From UBA6019 sp035535055 (GTDB lineage: Bacteria > Chloroflexota > Dormibacteria > Dormibacterales > Dormibacteraceae), in NCBI GenBank assembly GCA_035535055.1, contig DATLQT010000083.1:27895-91894 (forward strand): 64,000 nucleotides of DNA, read 5' to 3'. Below are positions 27,849 to 35,552 of this stretch, in pieces; position 1 is the stretch's first letter; each line of letters begins with the position of its first letter. Under the pieces are notes generated by a model. That model did no database searches and was not told the DNA's origin. It worked only from the letters and a program-made list of their open reading frames with translations. A program made the position numbers and the translations under genes.

Positions 27849-28379
27849 TCAGCTGATTCCGAAAGCCTCCCGGGTGTCGCGGCGCCAGAGCAGGTAGGCG
27901 AAGGGGATTCCCACCAGCAGCAGCGACCAGCCGACGGCGAGCACGAAGGCGAGCACCCAGCCCGCCCGGCGGACGGCCGTTAGGCCGTAGTAGGCGAGCC
28001 CGTGCAGGATCGCCGGCAACAGCGAGAGCGACACCAGCGTGACCTCGTAGAGGATGAGCACGCCCGGCCGGTCGGCCGCGTTGACTCCAGCCTGGATGAG
28101 GAGCTGGTTGAGGGTGTCGCGGCCGTTCGGGTTCAGCACCAGCGCGGCGGTCTGCGCGAGGAGCACCAGGAACATCACCGCCGCCGCCGCGGAGACGATG
28201 GCGATGATGGTCACGTGGTCGGGTAGCCGCGGCTTCTCACCGGTCAACTCGGCCGCGCTCGCCCGTGGTGCCTCGACCGGTTTGCCGGCGGACGCGGGCT
28301 GGTGGCGGGCCGTCCCGCAGTTCCAGCAGAACCGGTGTGCTTCCTCGAGGCGGGTGCCGCAGCGGCTGCAGTAGCTCAG
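27849..28379 (-). CDS. zinc-ribbon membrane protein, non-canonical start
   Basis: About 176 residues. The N-terminus is a four-Cys zinc ribbon, YCSRCGTRL then FCWNCGTA, followed by a Pro/Ala linker and three to four transmembrane helices (IVSAAAAVMFLVLLAQTAALV, then two or three more). Going upstream from TTG 28247, which would remove the ribbon, the frame stays open to a TGA but contains no ATG, GTG or TTG. CTG at 28379, just before SYCSRC, or ATT at 28388 must therefore initiate if the ribbon is made. Function unknown; double zinc ribbon plus membrane is common in regulatory or scaffold proteins. Confidence 0.6.
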   Translation of the reverse strand: MSYCSRCGTRLEEAHRFCWNCGTARHQPASAGKPVEAPRASAAELTGEKPRLPDHVTIIAIVSAAAAVMFLVLLAQTAALVLNPNGRDTLNQLLIQAGVNAADRPGVLILYEVTLVSLSLLPAILHGLAYYGLTAVRRAGWVLAFVLAVGWSLLLVGIPFAYLLWRRDTREAFGIS

Positions 28380-28420
28380 GGCTGAAATTATCGCAGCGCT
28401 TTGGAAACCTCAGAAAAGAC

Positions 28421-28449
28421 TTGACAGGGGCCAGATGCTGAGGTACCTT
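28421..28449 (+). promoter_or_regulatory. sigma-70-type promoter
   Basis: A consensus TTGACA (28421-28426), a 17-bp spacer and TACCTT (28444-28449, four of six matches) lie in the divergent gap. The start of transcription would be near 28456, producing a leader of about 165 bases ahead of the gene at 28621. A second, overlapping -10 is possible at TTTATC. Confidence 0.6.
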
Positions 28450-28456
28450 TATCGGC

Positions 28457-28583
28457 GGGACACAACATCTCGTAGCCAACGTCGCAGCAAGTTGTGACCC
28501 GGCCCCCCCGGCAGCAGGCAAGTGCACCCGGCAACAGTCGCACCACTTCGTCCCAGCACCGCATTCACCACCACTTGCCTGCT
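28457..28583 (+). ncRNA. structured 5' leader, two hairpins, unknown class
   Basis: Hairpin 1: GGGACACAAC (28457-28466) pairs with GTTGTGACCC (28491-28500), nine pairs with one A-A mismatch. Hairpin 2: AGCAGGCAAGTG (28513-28524) pairs perfectly with CACTTGCCTGCT (28572-28583) across a 47-base loop region. Both start just after the promoter and precede a coding sequence with no visible Shine-Dalgarno. It does not match SRP, 6S, tmRNA or RNase P landmarks, nor a riboswitch I recognise. It might regulate the downstream genes or be a separate small RNA. Confidence 0.5.
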
Positions 28584-28620
28584 CCTCCGGGCCCCTTCCC
28601 GGTAAGCTTCGCTCCCGTCA

Positions 28621-28971
28621 ATGGCACGCAAGCAAAAGCGGAAGGGTCCCAAGGCCAAGGTTCGCCAGCCACTGGCCCCGCCGGCCGTGCAGTCGACGGT
28701 GGCTGGCGCCTCCCTGGCGCCTCGCGGCGGCCGGTTCGGCGGCGACCAGGCCCTCGTCCGCTCCGTCGAGATGTCTCTTGGGGGCACCCAGGCCGTGGTC
28801 CGCGGCAAGGGGCGCAACCGCGTCTTCGAGCCGATGGGCACCCCGGGGATCCCGCTCGACCGGGTGCCGTACTTCACCCACGACCTGCGCCAGATCGCGA
28901 TCATCGGCGGCCTGATGCTGGTCCTGCTGGTGATCGCCAACTTCACCGTTATCCCGCTCTTCGTCAAGTAG
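28621..28971 (+). CDS. tail-anchored small basic membrane protein, unknown
   Basis: A 116-residue protein. The N-terminus is very basic (ARKQKRKGPKAKVR), the middle is Gly/Ala-rich, and a single transmembrane helix (about residues 93-113, IAIIGGLMLVLLVIANFTVIP) lies at the end, so the bulk is cytoplasmic. Such a basic tail could contact nucleic acid or ribosomes. It is 10 bp upstream of a DUF4446 gene. It has the structured leader and promoter described at 28421-28583. The family is not recognised. Confidence 0.65.
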   Translation: MARKQKRKGPKAKVRQPLAPPAVQSTVAGASLAPRGGRFGGDQALVRSVEMSLGGTQAVVRGKGRNRVFEPMGTPGIPLDRVPYFTHDLRQIAIIGGLMLVLLVIANFTVIPLFVK

Positions 28972-28981
28972 AGGTAGGCGC

Positions 28982-29359
28982 GTGGCGGGCGTCGAGTGGG
29001 TGCTCGCCGCCGGCCTCCTGCTGGAGCTGGCCGGTGTCGGCTATCTGCTGAGGCGGTTGACCGAGCTCGAGCGGCGGGTGCGCCGTAGGCCGGGCGTAGC
29101 CCCCGAGGCGCCCGCCGCCGGCGCCCTCCAGCAGGTCGGGCTGGTCCGGTACCAGGCCTACCACGACGTCGGCGGGGACCACTCGTTCGCCCTGGCTCTG
29201 CTCGACTCCCGCGGCTCCGGGGTGGTGGTAAACAGCCTTTACCACCGCGACCGCTGCCGCGTCTACGCCAAACCCGTCGCAGGCTGGCAGTCCGATATCA
29301 CCCTCACCGACGAGGAGAAGGAGGCGATCGAGCGCGCCCGCGGGATGACTCAGACTTGA
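28982..29359 (+). CDS. DUF4446 family membrane-anchored protein
   Basis: A 125-residue protein. One N-terminal helix (about residues 3-22) is followed by a short coiled segment (LTELERRVRRR) and a small globular domain with the family pattern: VGLVRYQAYHDVGGDHSFALALLDSRGSGVVVN, then RVYAKPV and LTDEEKEAIERAR. DUF4446 proteins occur in Gram-positive bacteria, often near parB or cell-division genes; their function is unknown. GTG start 10 bp after the preceding gene. Confidence 0.82.
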   Translation: MAGVEWVLAAGLLLELAGVGYLLRRLTELERRVRRRPGVAPEAPAAGALQQVGLVRYQAYHDVGGDHSFALALLDSRGSGVVVNSLYHRDRCRVYAKPVAGWQSDITLTDEEKEAIERARGMTQT

Positions 29360-29403
29360 CAAGCTAACGTCGTTAGCGCACGATAAGGCTAATGACGTTA
29401 GCC
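29356..29403 (+). promoter_or_regulatory. promoter with two TetR-type operators
   Basis: TTGACA (29356-29361) is followed at once by GCTAACG-T-CGTTAGC (29363-29377), a perfect 7-1-7 palindrome. A second, imperfect copy (29387-29403, GGCTAA...TTAGCC) spans the DUF4260 start codon. A GATAAG -10-like hexamer at 29382-29387 is 20 bp from the -35, so transcription would begin almost at the ATG, giving a leaderless message. The TetR regulator encoded downstream is the obvious ligand. Confidence 0.65.
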
Positions 29404-29697
29404 AGCGTCTCCAGCTGGCAGTTCTGGTTTTTCCTCCTCGCCCCCGACCTGCCGCTGCTCGGCGGGATGGGCGGCGGTCTCGGGCCCGGCCGGCCGGACC
29501 CGCGGGCGGTCCCCTTCTACAACGCCACCCACCGGCTGTGGGAGCCTCTCTCCCTGGCGGTGGTGGCGCTGCTGCTGCCGCCTCCGATCCGCTTCGGTTG
29601 GCTTGCTGGCGCGGTCGCCTGGCTGCTCCATATCGCCCTCGACCGCCTGCTCGGCTTTGGACTGCGGGATGCCCGGGGCCATCAGCGCCGGGGCTGA
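29392..29697 (+). CDS. DUF4260 family membrane protein
   Basis: A 101-residue protein with about three transmembrane helices. The pattern WFFLLAPDLPLLGGM, then FYNATHRLWEP, then LLHIALDRLLGFGL is that of DUF4260, whose conserved acidic and His residues lie in the membrane. Function unknown. The gene overlaps the following tetR by 29 bp, so both are controlled together, and its start codon lies in an operator. Confidence 0.75.
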   Translation: MTLASVSSWQFWFFLLAPDLPLLGGMGGGLGPGRPDPRAVPFYNATHRLWEPLSLAVVALLLPPPIRFGWLAGAVAWLLHIALDRLLGFGLRDARGHQRRG

Positions 29698-30208
29698 CCG
29701 CCCCCGCCAGATCGTCGCGGCCGCCCTACGGATTCTCGAGCGGGAGGGACCGGAGGCCCTGACCATGCGCCGGCTGGCGACCGCTGTCGGCATCCGGGCT
29801 CCCTCGCTCTATAAGCACTTCGCGGACAAGGCCGAGGTCGAGCAGGCGCTGATCGCGGAGGGGCTGGCCGAGCTCGGCGGACTGGTCGGGAGCTGGAGCG
29901 GCGAGCGGGGCGGGGATTTCGGCCGCATCGCCCGTGGCTATCGGCGCTTCGCGCTCGAGCGCCCGCACCTCTACCGGCTGATGACGGAGCGTCCGCTCGA
30001 TCGCGAGCGGCTGCCGGCCGGCGTCGAGGAGCGGGGCGTGGCGCCCCTTGTCGCCCTCCTCGGAACCCGGGACCGCGCCCGCGCCGCCTGGGCCTTTGCA
30101 CACGGCATGGTTCAGCTCGAGCTGGCCGGCCGCTTCCCTCCCGACGCCGACCTGGACGCTGCCTGGGAGGTGGGCATCGGGGCCTTCGCCGCCACCGCCG
30201 GGGTCTGA
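29669..30208 (+). CDS. TetR-family transcriptional regulator
   Basis: A 179-residue protein from ATG 29669. The N-terminal helix-turn-helix is typical: RQIVAAALRILEREGPEALTM, then RLATAVGIRAPSLYKHFADK. The C-terminal half (RRFALERPHLYRLMTERPL, AFAHGMVQLELAGRFP) looks like the WHG-type ligand-binding domain. It most likely binds the two palindromes upstream of DUF4260 and represses its own operon. The inducer is unknown. Confidence 0.9.
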   Translation: MPGAISAGADRPRQIVAAALRILEREGPEALTMRRLATAVGIRAPSLYKHFADKAEVEQALIAEGLAELGGLVGSWSGERGGDFGRIARGYRRFALERPHLYRLMTERPLDRERLPAGVEERGVAPLVALLGTRDRARAAWAFAHGMVQLELAGRFPPDADLDAAWEVGIGAFAATAGV

Positions 30209-30235
30209 AAAGCCCGTCCCTATACTCAGCTTGCG

Positions 30236-31408
30236 GTGCGGGTGATCCTCTACACGGGCAAGGGTGGGGTCGGCAAGACGTCCGTCGCGGCCGCCTCGGC
30301 GCTGCGCTGCGCGCAGCTCGGCAACCGCACCCTGATCATGAGTACGGACCCCGCCCATTCCCTGGGCGACTCCTTCGACGTCGAACTCGGCCCCAAGCCG
30401 TCGCAGGTCGCGCCGAACCTGTGGGCCCACGAGGTGAGCGCTCTCCACGAGATGGAGCAGCACTGGCAGAAGCTGCACGACTACGCCGCCAGTGTCTTCG
30501 CCACCCAGGGCCTGGACGAGGTGATGGCGGAGGAGGTCGCGACGCCGCCCGGGATGGACGAGATCGCGTCGCTGATGTGGATTCGGCACCACGCTGAGCG
30601 GAGCGACTACGACGTCATCGTCGTCGACTGCGCGCCGACCGGCGAGACCCTGCAGCTGCTCACCTTCCCGGACGCCGCCAAGTGGTGGCTGGACAAGATC
30701 TACCCCTGGGAGCGGCGGGCGATGAAGATGGCCCGGCCGGTGCTCCAGAAGATGATTGATGTGCCGCTCCCGTCGGACGACGTATACGTGTCGCTGCGCG
30801 AGTTGCTGGTCGACCTCGAGGGCATGCGGAAGCTCCTCACGGACACTTCGATAACCACGGTTCGCATCGTCCTCAACCTCGAGAAGATGGTGGTGAAGGA
30901 GGCCAAGCGGGCCTACACCTACCTGAGCCTCTTCGGCTACCTGACCGACGCCGTGATCGTCAATCGAATTCTGCCCGAGGGCCTCTCGGACGAGTTCTTC
31001 CGAGGCTGGCAGAAGATCCACAGCAAGTACCAGGTCGAGGTCGAGAACTCCTTCGCCCCGCTGCCGATCCTGACCGTGCCGCTCTTCGACACCGAGGTGG
31101 TCGGCCTGCCGCTGCTGAGCCGGATGGCGGACTCGATCTACGGCGAGGGCGACCCGAGTCAGCGCCTCTACCTGGGGAACCCGCAACGGATCGAGAAGGT
31201 GGGGTCTGAGTACGTGATGGCCCTGAAGCTGCCCTTCATGGAGAAGACCGACATCGACCTCGGGCGCCACGACGGTGAACTCTCGATAAAGGTCGGCAAC
31301 TACCGGAGGGAGGTGTCGCTGCCCCGGGTCCTGGCGGGCCGGCCGACCGTCGGCGCGAGCATGGACGGCGACGAGCTGAAGATCCGTTTCGGGGCCAAGG
31401 GCAAGTGA
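30236..31408 (+). CDS. ArsA/GET3-family ATPase
   Basis: A 390-residue protein. P-loop TGKGGVGKTS at residues 7-16, switch-I STDPAHSLGDSF, and DCAPTGETLQLLTFP define the ArsA/Get3 family. A C-terminal beta-sandwich region (KTDIDLGRHDGELSIKVGNYRR) resembles the Hsp20-like domain found at the end of many bacterial ArsA proteins. No arsenical pump or ars regulator is nearby, so a tail-anchored-protein or membrane-protein chaperone role is more likely than arsenite export. It starts with GTG and is coupled to the next gene by GTGA. Confidence 0.9.
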   Translation: MRVILYTGKGGVGKTSVAAASALRCAQLGNRTLIMSTDPAHSLGDSFDVELGPKPSQVAPNLWAHEVSALHEMEQHWQKLHDYAASVFATQGLDEVMAEEVATPPGMDEIASLMWIRHHAERSDYDVIVVDCAPTGETLQLLTFPDAAKWWLDKIYPWERRAMKMARPVLQKMIDVPLPSDDVYVSLRELLVDLEGMRKLLTDTSITTVRIVLNLEKMVVKEAKRAYTYLSLFGYLTDAVIVNRILPEGLSDEFFRGWQKIHSKYQVEVENSFAPLPILTVPLFDTEVVGLPLLSRMADSIYGEGDPSQRLYLGNPQRIEKVGSEYVMALKLPFMEKTDIDLGRHDGELSIKVGNYRREVSLPRVLAGRPTVGASMDGDELKIRFGAKGK

Positions 31409-31680
31409 GCCGCCGGTACTCGGAGCCGGCCGGGATGGTCGATTTCGCGCTCGAGATGGGCAAGCGGCTCAGCCACGCGCTCAGCGACGGCCTGCCGGAG
31501 GAGGCCAAGCAGCATCTCCTCAACGCGCAGCGGGAGCTGATCACTGCGCTGGTACTGATGTACGAGCACCAGGCCGGCACCCGCCGGGCCGAGTTTCCGG
31601 CCCGCCGCGCCGCCGCGGCCCGGCGCCGAAGCAGCGAGCCGCCGAGGCGGCCGCGCAGCACCAAGATCCCGGTCGACTAG
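31405..31680 (+). CDS. small basic protein coupled to the ArsA-like ATPase
   Basis: A 91-residue protein from GTG 31405, overlapping the ATPase stop by four bases. The first 60 residues look alpha-helical (FALEMGKRLSHALSDGLPEEAKQHLLNAQRELITALVLMY is one long amphipathic region), and the tail is disordered and Arg-rich (RRAAAARRRSSEPPRRPRS). The family is not recognised. Coupling suggests it is a partner or adaptor of the ATPase. Confidence 0.6.
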   Translation: MSRRYSEPAGMVDFALEMGKRLSHALSDGLPEEAKQHLLNAQRELITALVLMYEHQAGTRRAEFPARRAAAARRRSSEPPRRPRSTKIPVD

Positions 31681-31695
31681 TTGCCGCCCGCTTAG

Positions 31696-32409
31696 TTGTT
31701 CAGCGACCCGTTCGGCTTCATCGCCTCGGCGTTCTTTTTGATCCCGGGCGTTGCCATCGCCATCCCCGCCCACGAGCTGGCCCACGGGTTCGCGGCCTAT
31801 TGGTCGGGCGACCGTTCGGTCCGCAACCGGGGCTTCCTCTCCCTGCGCGACCCGAGCCGCTTCTTCACCGTCTACGGCCTGGCGATGATGCTCTTCTGGA
31901 AGGTCGGCTGGGGTGAGCGGATCCCGGTCAACGAGTACCGCCAGGAGTCCCTCGTCCCAAAGCTCGTCTACGCGCTGGCCGGCCCCGCGGCCAACCTTCT
32001 CCTGGCGGTGATCTTCGGCTTCGCCTCCCGGCCGCTGCTGCTTTACGTCGCTCCCAATACGCTCCGCCTCTCGGCCCTCGGGTACCTTGCGACGATCCTC
32101 TACGCCGCCTATTTCGCAAACCTCGCGATCTTCGCCTTCAACCTCCTGCCAGTGCCGGGCTTCGACGGCTGGCGGGTCGTAGATGCACTCTTCAGGCGTA
32201 CCTGGCCGAGGTTCTTCACCGACGTCAGCTTCCGGCAGGTGCAGATCCAGCAGGTCCTGATCCTTCTCCTCTTCGTCGCCCAGTTCTTCGCCGGCAACCT
32301 CCTCAATGTGCTGCTGGTGCCCTTCTATGCGCCGGCCGCAACGCTCATCCTTGGCGGATGCAGCGGGTACTACGGGCTGGTTCCCTGCCTGCCGTCGGCA
32401 GGCTTGTGA
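31696..32409 (+). CDS. M50-family site-2 protease-like membrane metalloprotease
   Basis: A 237-residue protein with about six transmembrane helices. The zinc site is HELAH in the first helix (AIPAHELAHGFAAY), and the second metal ligand is in NLLPVPGFDGWRV; LAGPAANLLLAV precedes it. The YwhC/short S2P type has this order and no PDZ domain. Such proteases cleave transmembrane regulators or signal-peptide remnants. The start is TTG 31696. Its last 52 bases overlap the start of selA, an unusual pairing. Confidence 0.85.
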   Translation: MFSDPFGFIASAFFLIPGVAIAIPAHELAHGFAAYWSGDRSVRNRGFLSLRDPSRFFTVYGLAMMLFWKVGWGERIPVNEYRQESLVPKLVYALAGPAANLLLAVIFGFASRPLLLYVAPNTLRLSALGYLATILYAAYFANLAIFAFNLLPVPGFDGWRVVDALFRRTWPRFFTDVSFRQVQIQQVLILLLFVAQFFAGNLLNVLLVPFYAPAATLILGGCSGYYGLVPCLPSAGL

Positions 32410-33698
32410 ACGAGCCGGGCTATGCCCGGCTGAAGGACCGCTTCCCTCACGCGCTGGTGGTGGCCGCGATCCGCGAGCAGCTCGCGGCCGAGCGCGCCGA
32501 CGGCGCCGTCGGCGCCGAGGAGCGGCTGGCGCTGGTCGAGGCGCGGCTGCGTCAGTGGACGCGGGCGAGCCTGCGGCGCGTCATCAACGCGTCGGGCGTG
32601 ATCCTGCACACCAACCTCGGCCGGGCCCCGCTGTCCCGCTCCGCGGTGGCGGCGCTGGGGGAGGCCGCCGCGGGCCATGTCAACCTCGAGCTTGACCTCG
32701 CCACCGGGAGGCGCGGCGAGCGCGCGGCGCACCTGGCGCCCCTATTGACCCGCCTCACCGGCGCGCCGGCGGCGCTGGCCGTCAACAACAACGCGGGGGC
32801 GGTGCTCCTGATGCTGTCCGCCCTCTGCCGGGGCCGCGAGGTGATCGTCTCCCGCGGCGAGCAGGTCGAGATCGGCGGGGCCTTCCGGATGCCCGACGTG
32901 ATGAGGCTCTCGGGCGCTCGGATGGTCGAGGTGGGAACGACCAACCGGACGCGCGCCGCCGACTACGCCGGCGCTGTGACCGCCAGGACCGGCGCCATCC
33001 TGCGCGTTCACACCTCCAACTACCGGGTCACCGGTTTCACCGAGTCGGTCCCTCTGCCGGAGCTGGGGGGGGTCGCCCGGGGCGCCGGCCTCCTGCTCCT
33101 CGACGACCTCGGCAGCGGCTCGCTGGAAGGCGTTGCGGGCGAGCCCTCGGTGGTCGAGTCGGTCGCCAACGCGGACGTCGTCGCCTTCAGCGGGGACAAG
33201 TTGCTGGGCGGGCCACAGGCGGGCATCCTGCTCGGCTCGGAAGAGCTGGTGAAAAAGATGGCCAGGCATCCTCTCGCCCGTGCCCTGCGGATCGACAAGC
33301 TCTCGCTGGCCGCCCTCGAGGCCACCCTTCGCGAGTGGCTGCTCGGCCGAGCCGGGTCCGAGGTCCCCGTCGAGCGGATGCTGAGGGCGTCGCCGGCCGA
33401 CCTCCGGCGGCGGGCGGCCTACTGGGTCGTGAAGCTGGGCGACCGCGGGATCGAGGGCAGGCTGCTGGCGGGCGAGTCGGCCGCCGGCGGCGGCAGCCTG
33501 CCGGGCCACCCGCTGCCCACCACTCTGGTCGCCCTGCCCGGACCCGCGTCGCGCCTGGTCACCGCGCTGCGCGAGGGTGAGCCGCCCGTCATCGCCCGGG
33601 TCGAAGACGGACGCTGCTGCCTCGACCCGCGGACCGTACTGCCGGGCGACGACGAGCCGCTCCTCGAGGCCGTGGAGCGGGCATTCCGGTCGCTGTGA
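32358..33698 (+). CDS. selA: L-seryl-tRNA(Sec) selenium transferase
   Basis: A 446-residue PLP enzyme that converts seryl-tRNA(Sec) to selenocysteyl-tRNA(Sec) using selenophosphate. Landmarks: LPAVGRLVNEPG at the N-terminus, RRVINASGVILHTNLGRAPL, AVNNNAGAVLLML, VHTSNYRVTGFT, DDLGSGSL and PLP Lys281 in FSGDKLLGGPQAG. Full length. It is coupled to selB by GTGA. Neither selD nor tRNA-Sec is seen in this window. Confidence 0.95.
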   Translation: MQRVLRAGSLPAVGRLVNEPGYARLKDRFPHALVVAAIREQLAAERADGAVGAEERLALVEARLRQWTRASLRRVINASGVILHTNLGRAPLSRSAVAALGEAAAGHVNLELDLATGRRGERAAHLAPLLTRLTGAPAALAVNNNAGAVLLMLSALCRGREVIVSRGEQVEIGGAFRMPDVMRLSGARMVEVGTTNRTRAADYAGAVTARTGAILRVHTSNYRVTGFTESVPLPELGGVARGAGLLLLDDLGSGSLEGVAGEPSVVESVANADVVAFSGDKLLGGPQAGILLGSEELVKKMARHPLARALRIDKLSLAALEATLREWLLGRAGSEVPVERMLRASPADLRRRAAYWVVKLGDRGIEGRLLAGESAAGGGSLPGHPLPTTLVALPGPASRLVTALREGEPPVIARVEDGRCCLDPRTVLPGDDEPLLEAVERAFRSL

Positions 33699-35542
33699 AC
33701 CTCGACCAGTTCGTCGTCGGCACCGCCGGTCACATCGACCACGGCAAGTCCACCCTGATCGAGGCACTGACGGGGATCGACCCCGACCGGCTGGCCGACG
33801 AGAAGCGGCGGGGGATGACGATCGATCTCGGCTTCGCCCACCTGGCGCTCCCCAGCGGACGGCTCGTCGGAATGGTCGACGTGCCCGGGCACGCGCGCTT
33901 TATCCGCAACATGCTGGCCGGGGTCCACGGTCTCGACGCCGTTCTCCTGGTGATCGCGGCGGACGAGGGCGTGATGCCCCAGACGGTGGAGCACCTTGAG
34001 ATCGTCCACCTCCTCGAGATCGACCGCGGGCTGGTTGCGCTGACCAAGGTCGACCTGGTCGAGGCCGACTGGCTGGAGCTGGTCGGGGAAGAGGTGAGAG
34101 CCGCCCTGTCCGGGTCCAGCCTCGCCGCGGCCGAGATGGTTCCCGTGTCCGCCCCAACCGGCGTCGGGCTGGACGAGCTGAAGAGCCGCCTCGACCTGCT
34201 GCTGGACGCGGCGCCGCGTCCGGCCGATCGCGGACGGCCGCGCCTTCCGGTCGACCGGGTCTTCACGGTCGCCGGCTTCGGCACGGTGGTGACCGGCACC
34301 CTCGTCGATGGCGTTCTTGCCGCCGGGGAGGAGCTGGAGGTGGTGCCCGGCGGGCGCCGGGTCCGGGTTCGGGGGCTAGAGCAGCACAACCGCAGGCTCG
34401 AGCTCGCCACCCCCGGGGGGAGGGTCGCTGCCAACCTGGTTGGGATCGAGAAGGACGAGCTCCGGCGTGGCCACGTCCTGGTCCGGCCCGGGACCCTTGC
34501 CGAGTCGCGGCGGATCGACGCCGAAGTCCTTGTGCTGGCGGGAGCCCGGCACGCCCTGCGCCACGGTTCGGCGCTGATGCTGCACACGGGGACTGCCGAA
34601 GTGGCGGCCCGGGCGATCCTGCTCGACGCCGACGAGATCCCGCCTGGAGGTCGTGGCTGGGTGCAGCTCTACCTGGCAGAGCCGATCGCCGCCGCTGGGG
34701 GCGACCGCTTCGTCCTCCGCCTTCCGAGCCCCTCGGAGACGATCGCCGGCGGCCGCTTCGCCGACGTCAGTCCGCGCCGGCATCCCCGCCGCGACGCCGC
34801 CGTGCCCGCCTCGCTGGAGCGCCGGCTGGCCGGCGACGTTCTCGGGGAGGAGTTGCGCAAGTACCCGCGCGGGGTGACCGAACAGGCGCTTTTGAAGGCG
34901 ACCCTGGCGCCGGAGGTGGACCTCGATCGGCTGGACGCGAGGCGGGCCGGCGGTTGGATCTTCGCCAGCGAGGCCTGGAACGCGCTGACCGCCCGCGCGT
35001 TGGCCCTTACCGGCGAGCACCACCGGGCTCATCCGCTCCGCCGGGGAATGCCCCGGGAGGAGCTGCGGAGCCGGCTCGGCCTGCCACCGGCCGCCTTCAC
35101 GGCCGTGGCCCGCGAGCTCGTCACCGAGGGAGCCCTGTCGGACCAGGAGGGCGAGCTCGCGCTGCCCGGTCACAGCGTCCAGCTCGACCCCGGCATCGAC
35201 GGTCCCGCCGGGCGGCTGGTCGAGGTGCTCGGTCGGGCGCCCTACGCGCCGCCCTCGCTGCCGGACGCGATGCGGGAGGCGGCCGCCGGCCCCGAGGTGC
35301 TCGGTGCGCTCCTTCGCGAAGGGCGGCTGGTTCGCCTCTCCGACGACGTCGCCTTCACCCGCCCGGCCTACGAAGCGGCGCTGGCGATGGTGCGCGAGAT
35401 CGTCGCGGCCGAGGGGGGCGTCACCGTTGCCCGGCTCCGCGACGCGATGGCGGCCAGCCGGAGGCCGGTCCTGGCCCTGCTCGAGCATCTCGACGCCGAG
35501 CGCGTGACCCGCCGCCAGGGGGACATCCGGACTCTCCGTTAG
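33695..35542 (+). CDS. selB: selenocysteine-specific elongation factor SelB
   Basis: A 615-residue protein. GTP-binding motifs: G1 GHIDHGKST (residues 12-20), switch region RRGMTIDLGFA, G3 DVPGHARFIRNML, G4 TKVD. Translation-factor beta barrels follow (VDRVFTVAGFGTVVTGTL), then C-terminal winged helices (FTRPAYEAALAMVREIVAAEGGVTVARL) that bind the SECIS hairpin. It delivers selenocysteyl-tRNA to UGA codons. GTG start overlaps selA. Confidence 0.95.
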   Translation: MNLDQFVVGTAGHIDHGKSTLIEALTGIDPDRLADEKRRGMTIDLGFAHLALPSGRLVGMVDVPGHARFIRNMLAGVHGLDAVLLVIAADEGVMPQTVEHLEIVHLLEIDRGLVALTKVDLVEADWLELVGEEVRAALSGSSLAAAEMVPVSAPTGVGLDELKSRLDLLLDAAPRPADRGRPRLPVDRVFTVAGFGTVVTGTLVDGVLAAGEELEVVPGGRRVRVRGLEQHNRRLELATPGGRVAANLVGIEKDELRRGHVLVRPGTLAESRRIDAEVLVLAGARHALRHGSALMLHTGTAEVAARAILLDADEIPPGGRGWVQLYLAEPIAAAGGDRFVLRLPSPSETIAGGRFADVSPRRHPRRDAAVPASLERRLAGDVLGEELRKYPRGVTEQALLKATLAPEVDLDRLDARRAGGWIFASEAWNALTARALALTGEHHRAHPLRRGMPREELRSRLGLPPAAFTAVARELVTEGALSDQEGELALPGHSVQLDPGIDGPAGRLVEVLGRAPYAPPSLPDAMREAAAGPEVLGALLREGRLVRLSDDVAFTRPAYEAALAMVREIVAAEGGVTVARLRDAMAASRRPVLALLEHLDAERVTRRQGDIRTLR

Positions 35543-35552
35543 CCTTCCCCGT

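Noticed and set aside
28441..28620. The leader as SRP RNA, 6S RNA, tmRNA, RNase P or tRNA-Sec
   Set aside because: None of the conserved motifs of those RNAs (GGAAGCA-type SRP loop, tRNA-like ends, P4 helix sequences, TCA anticodon arm) is present.
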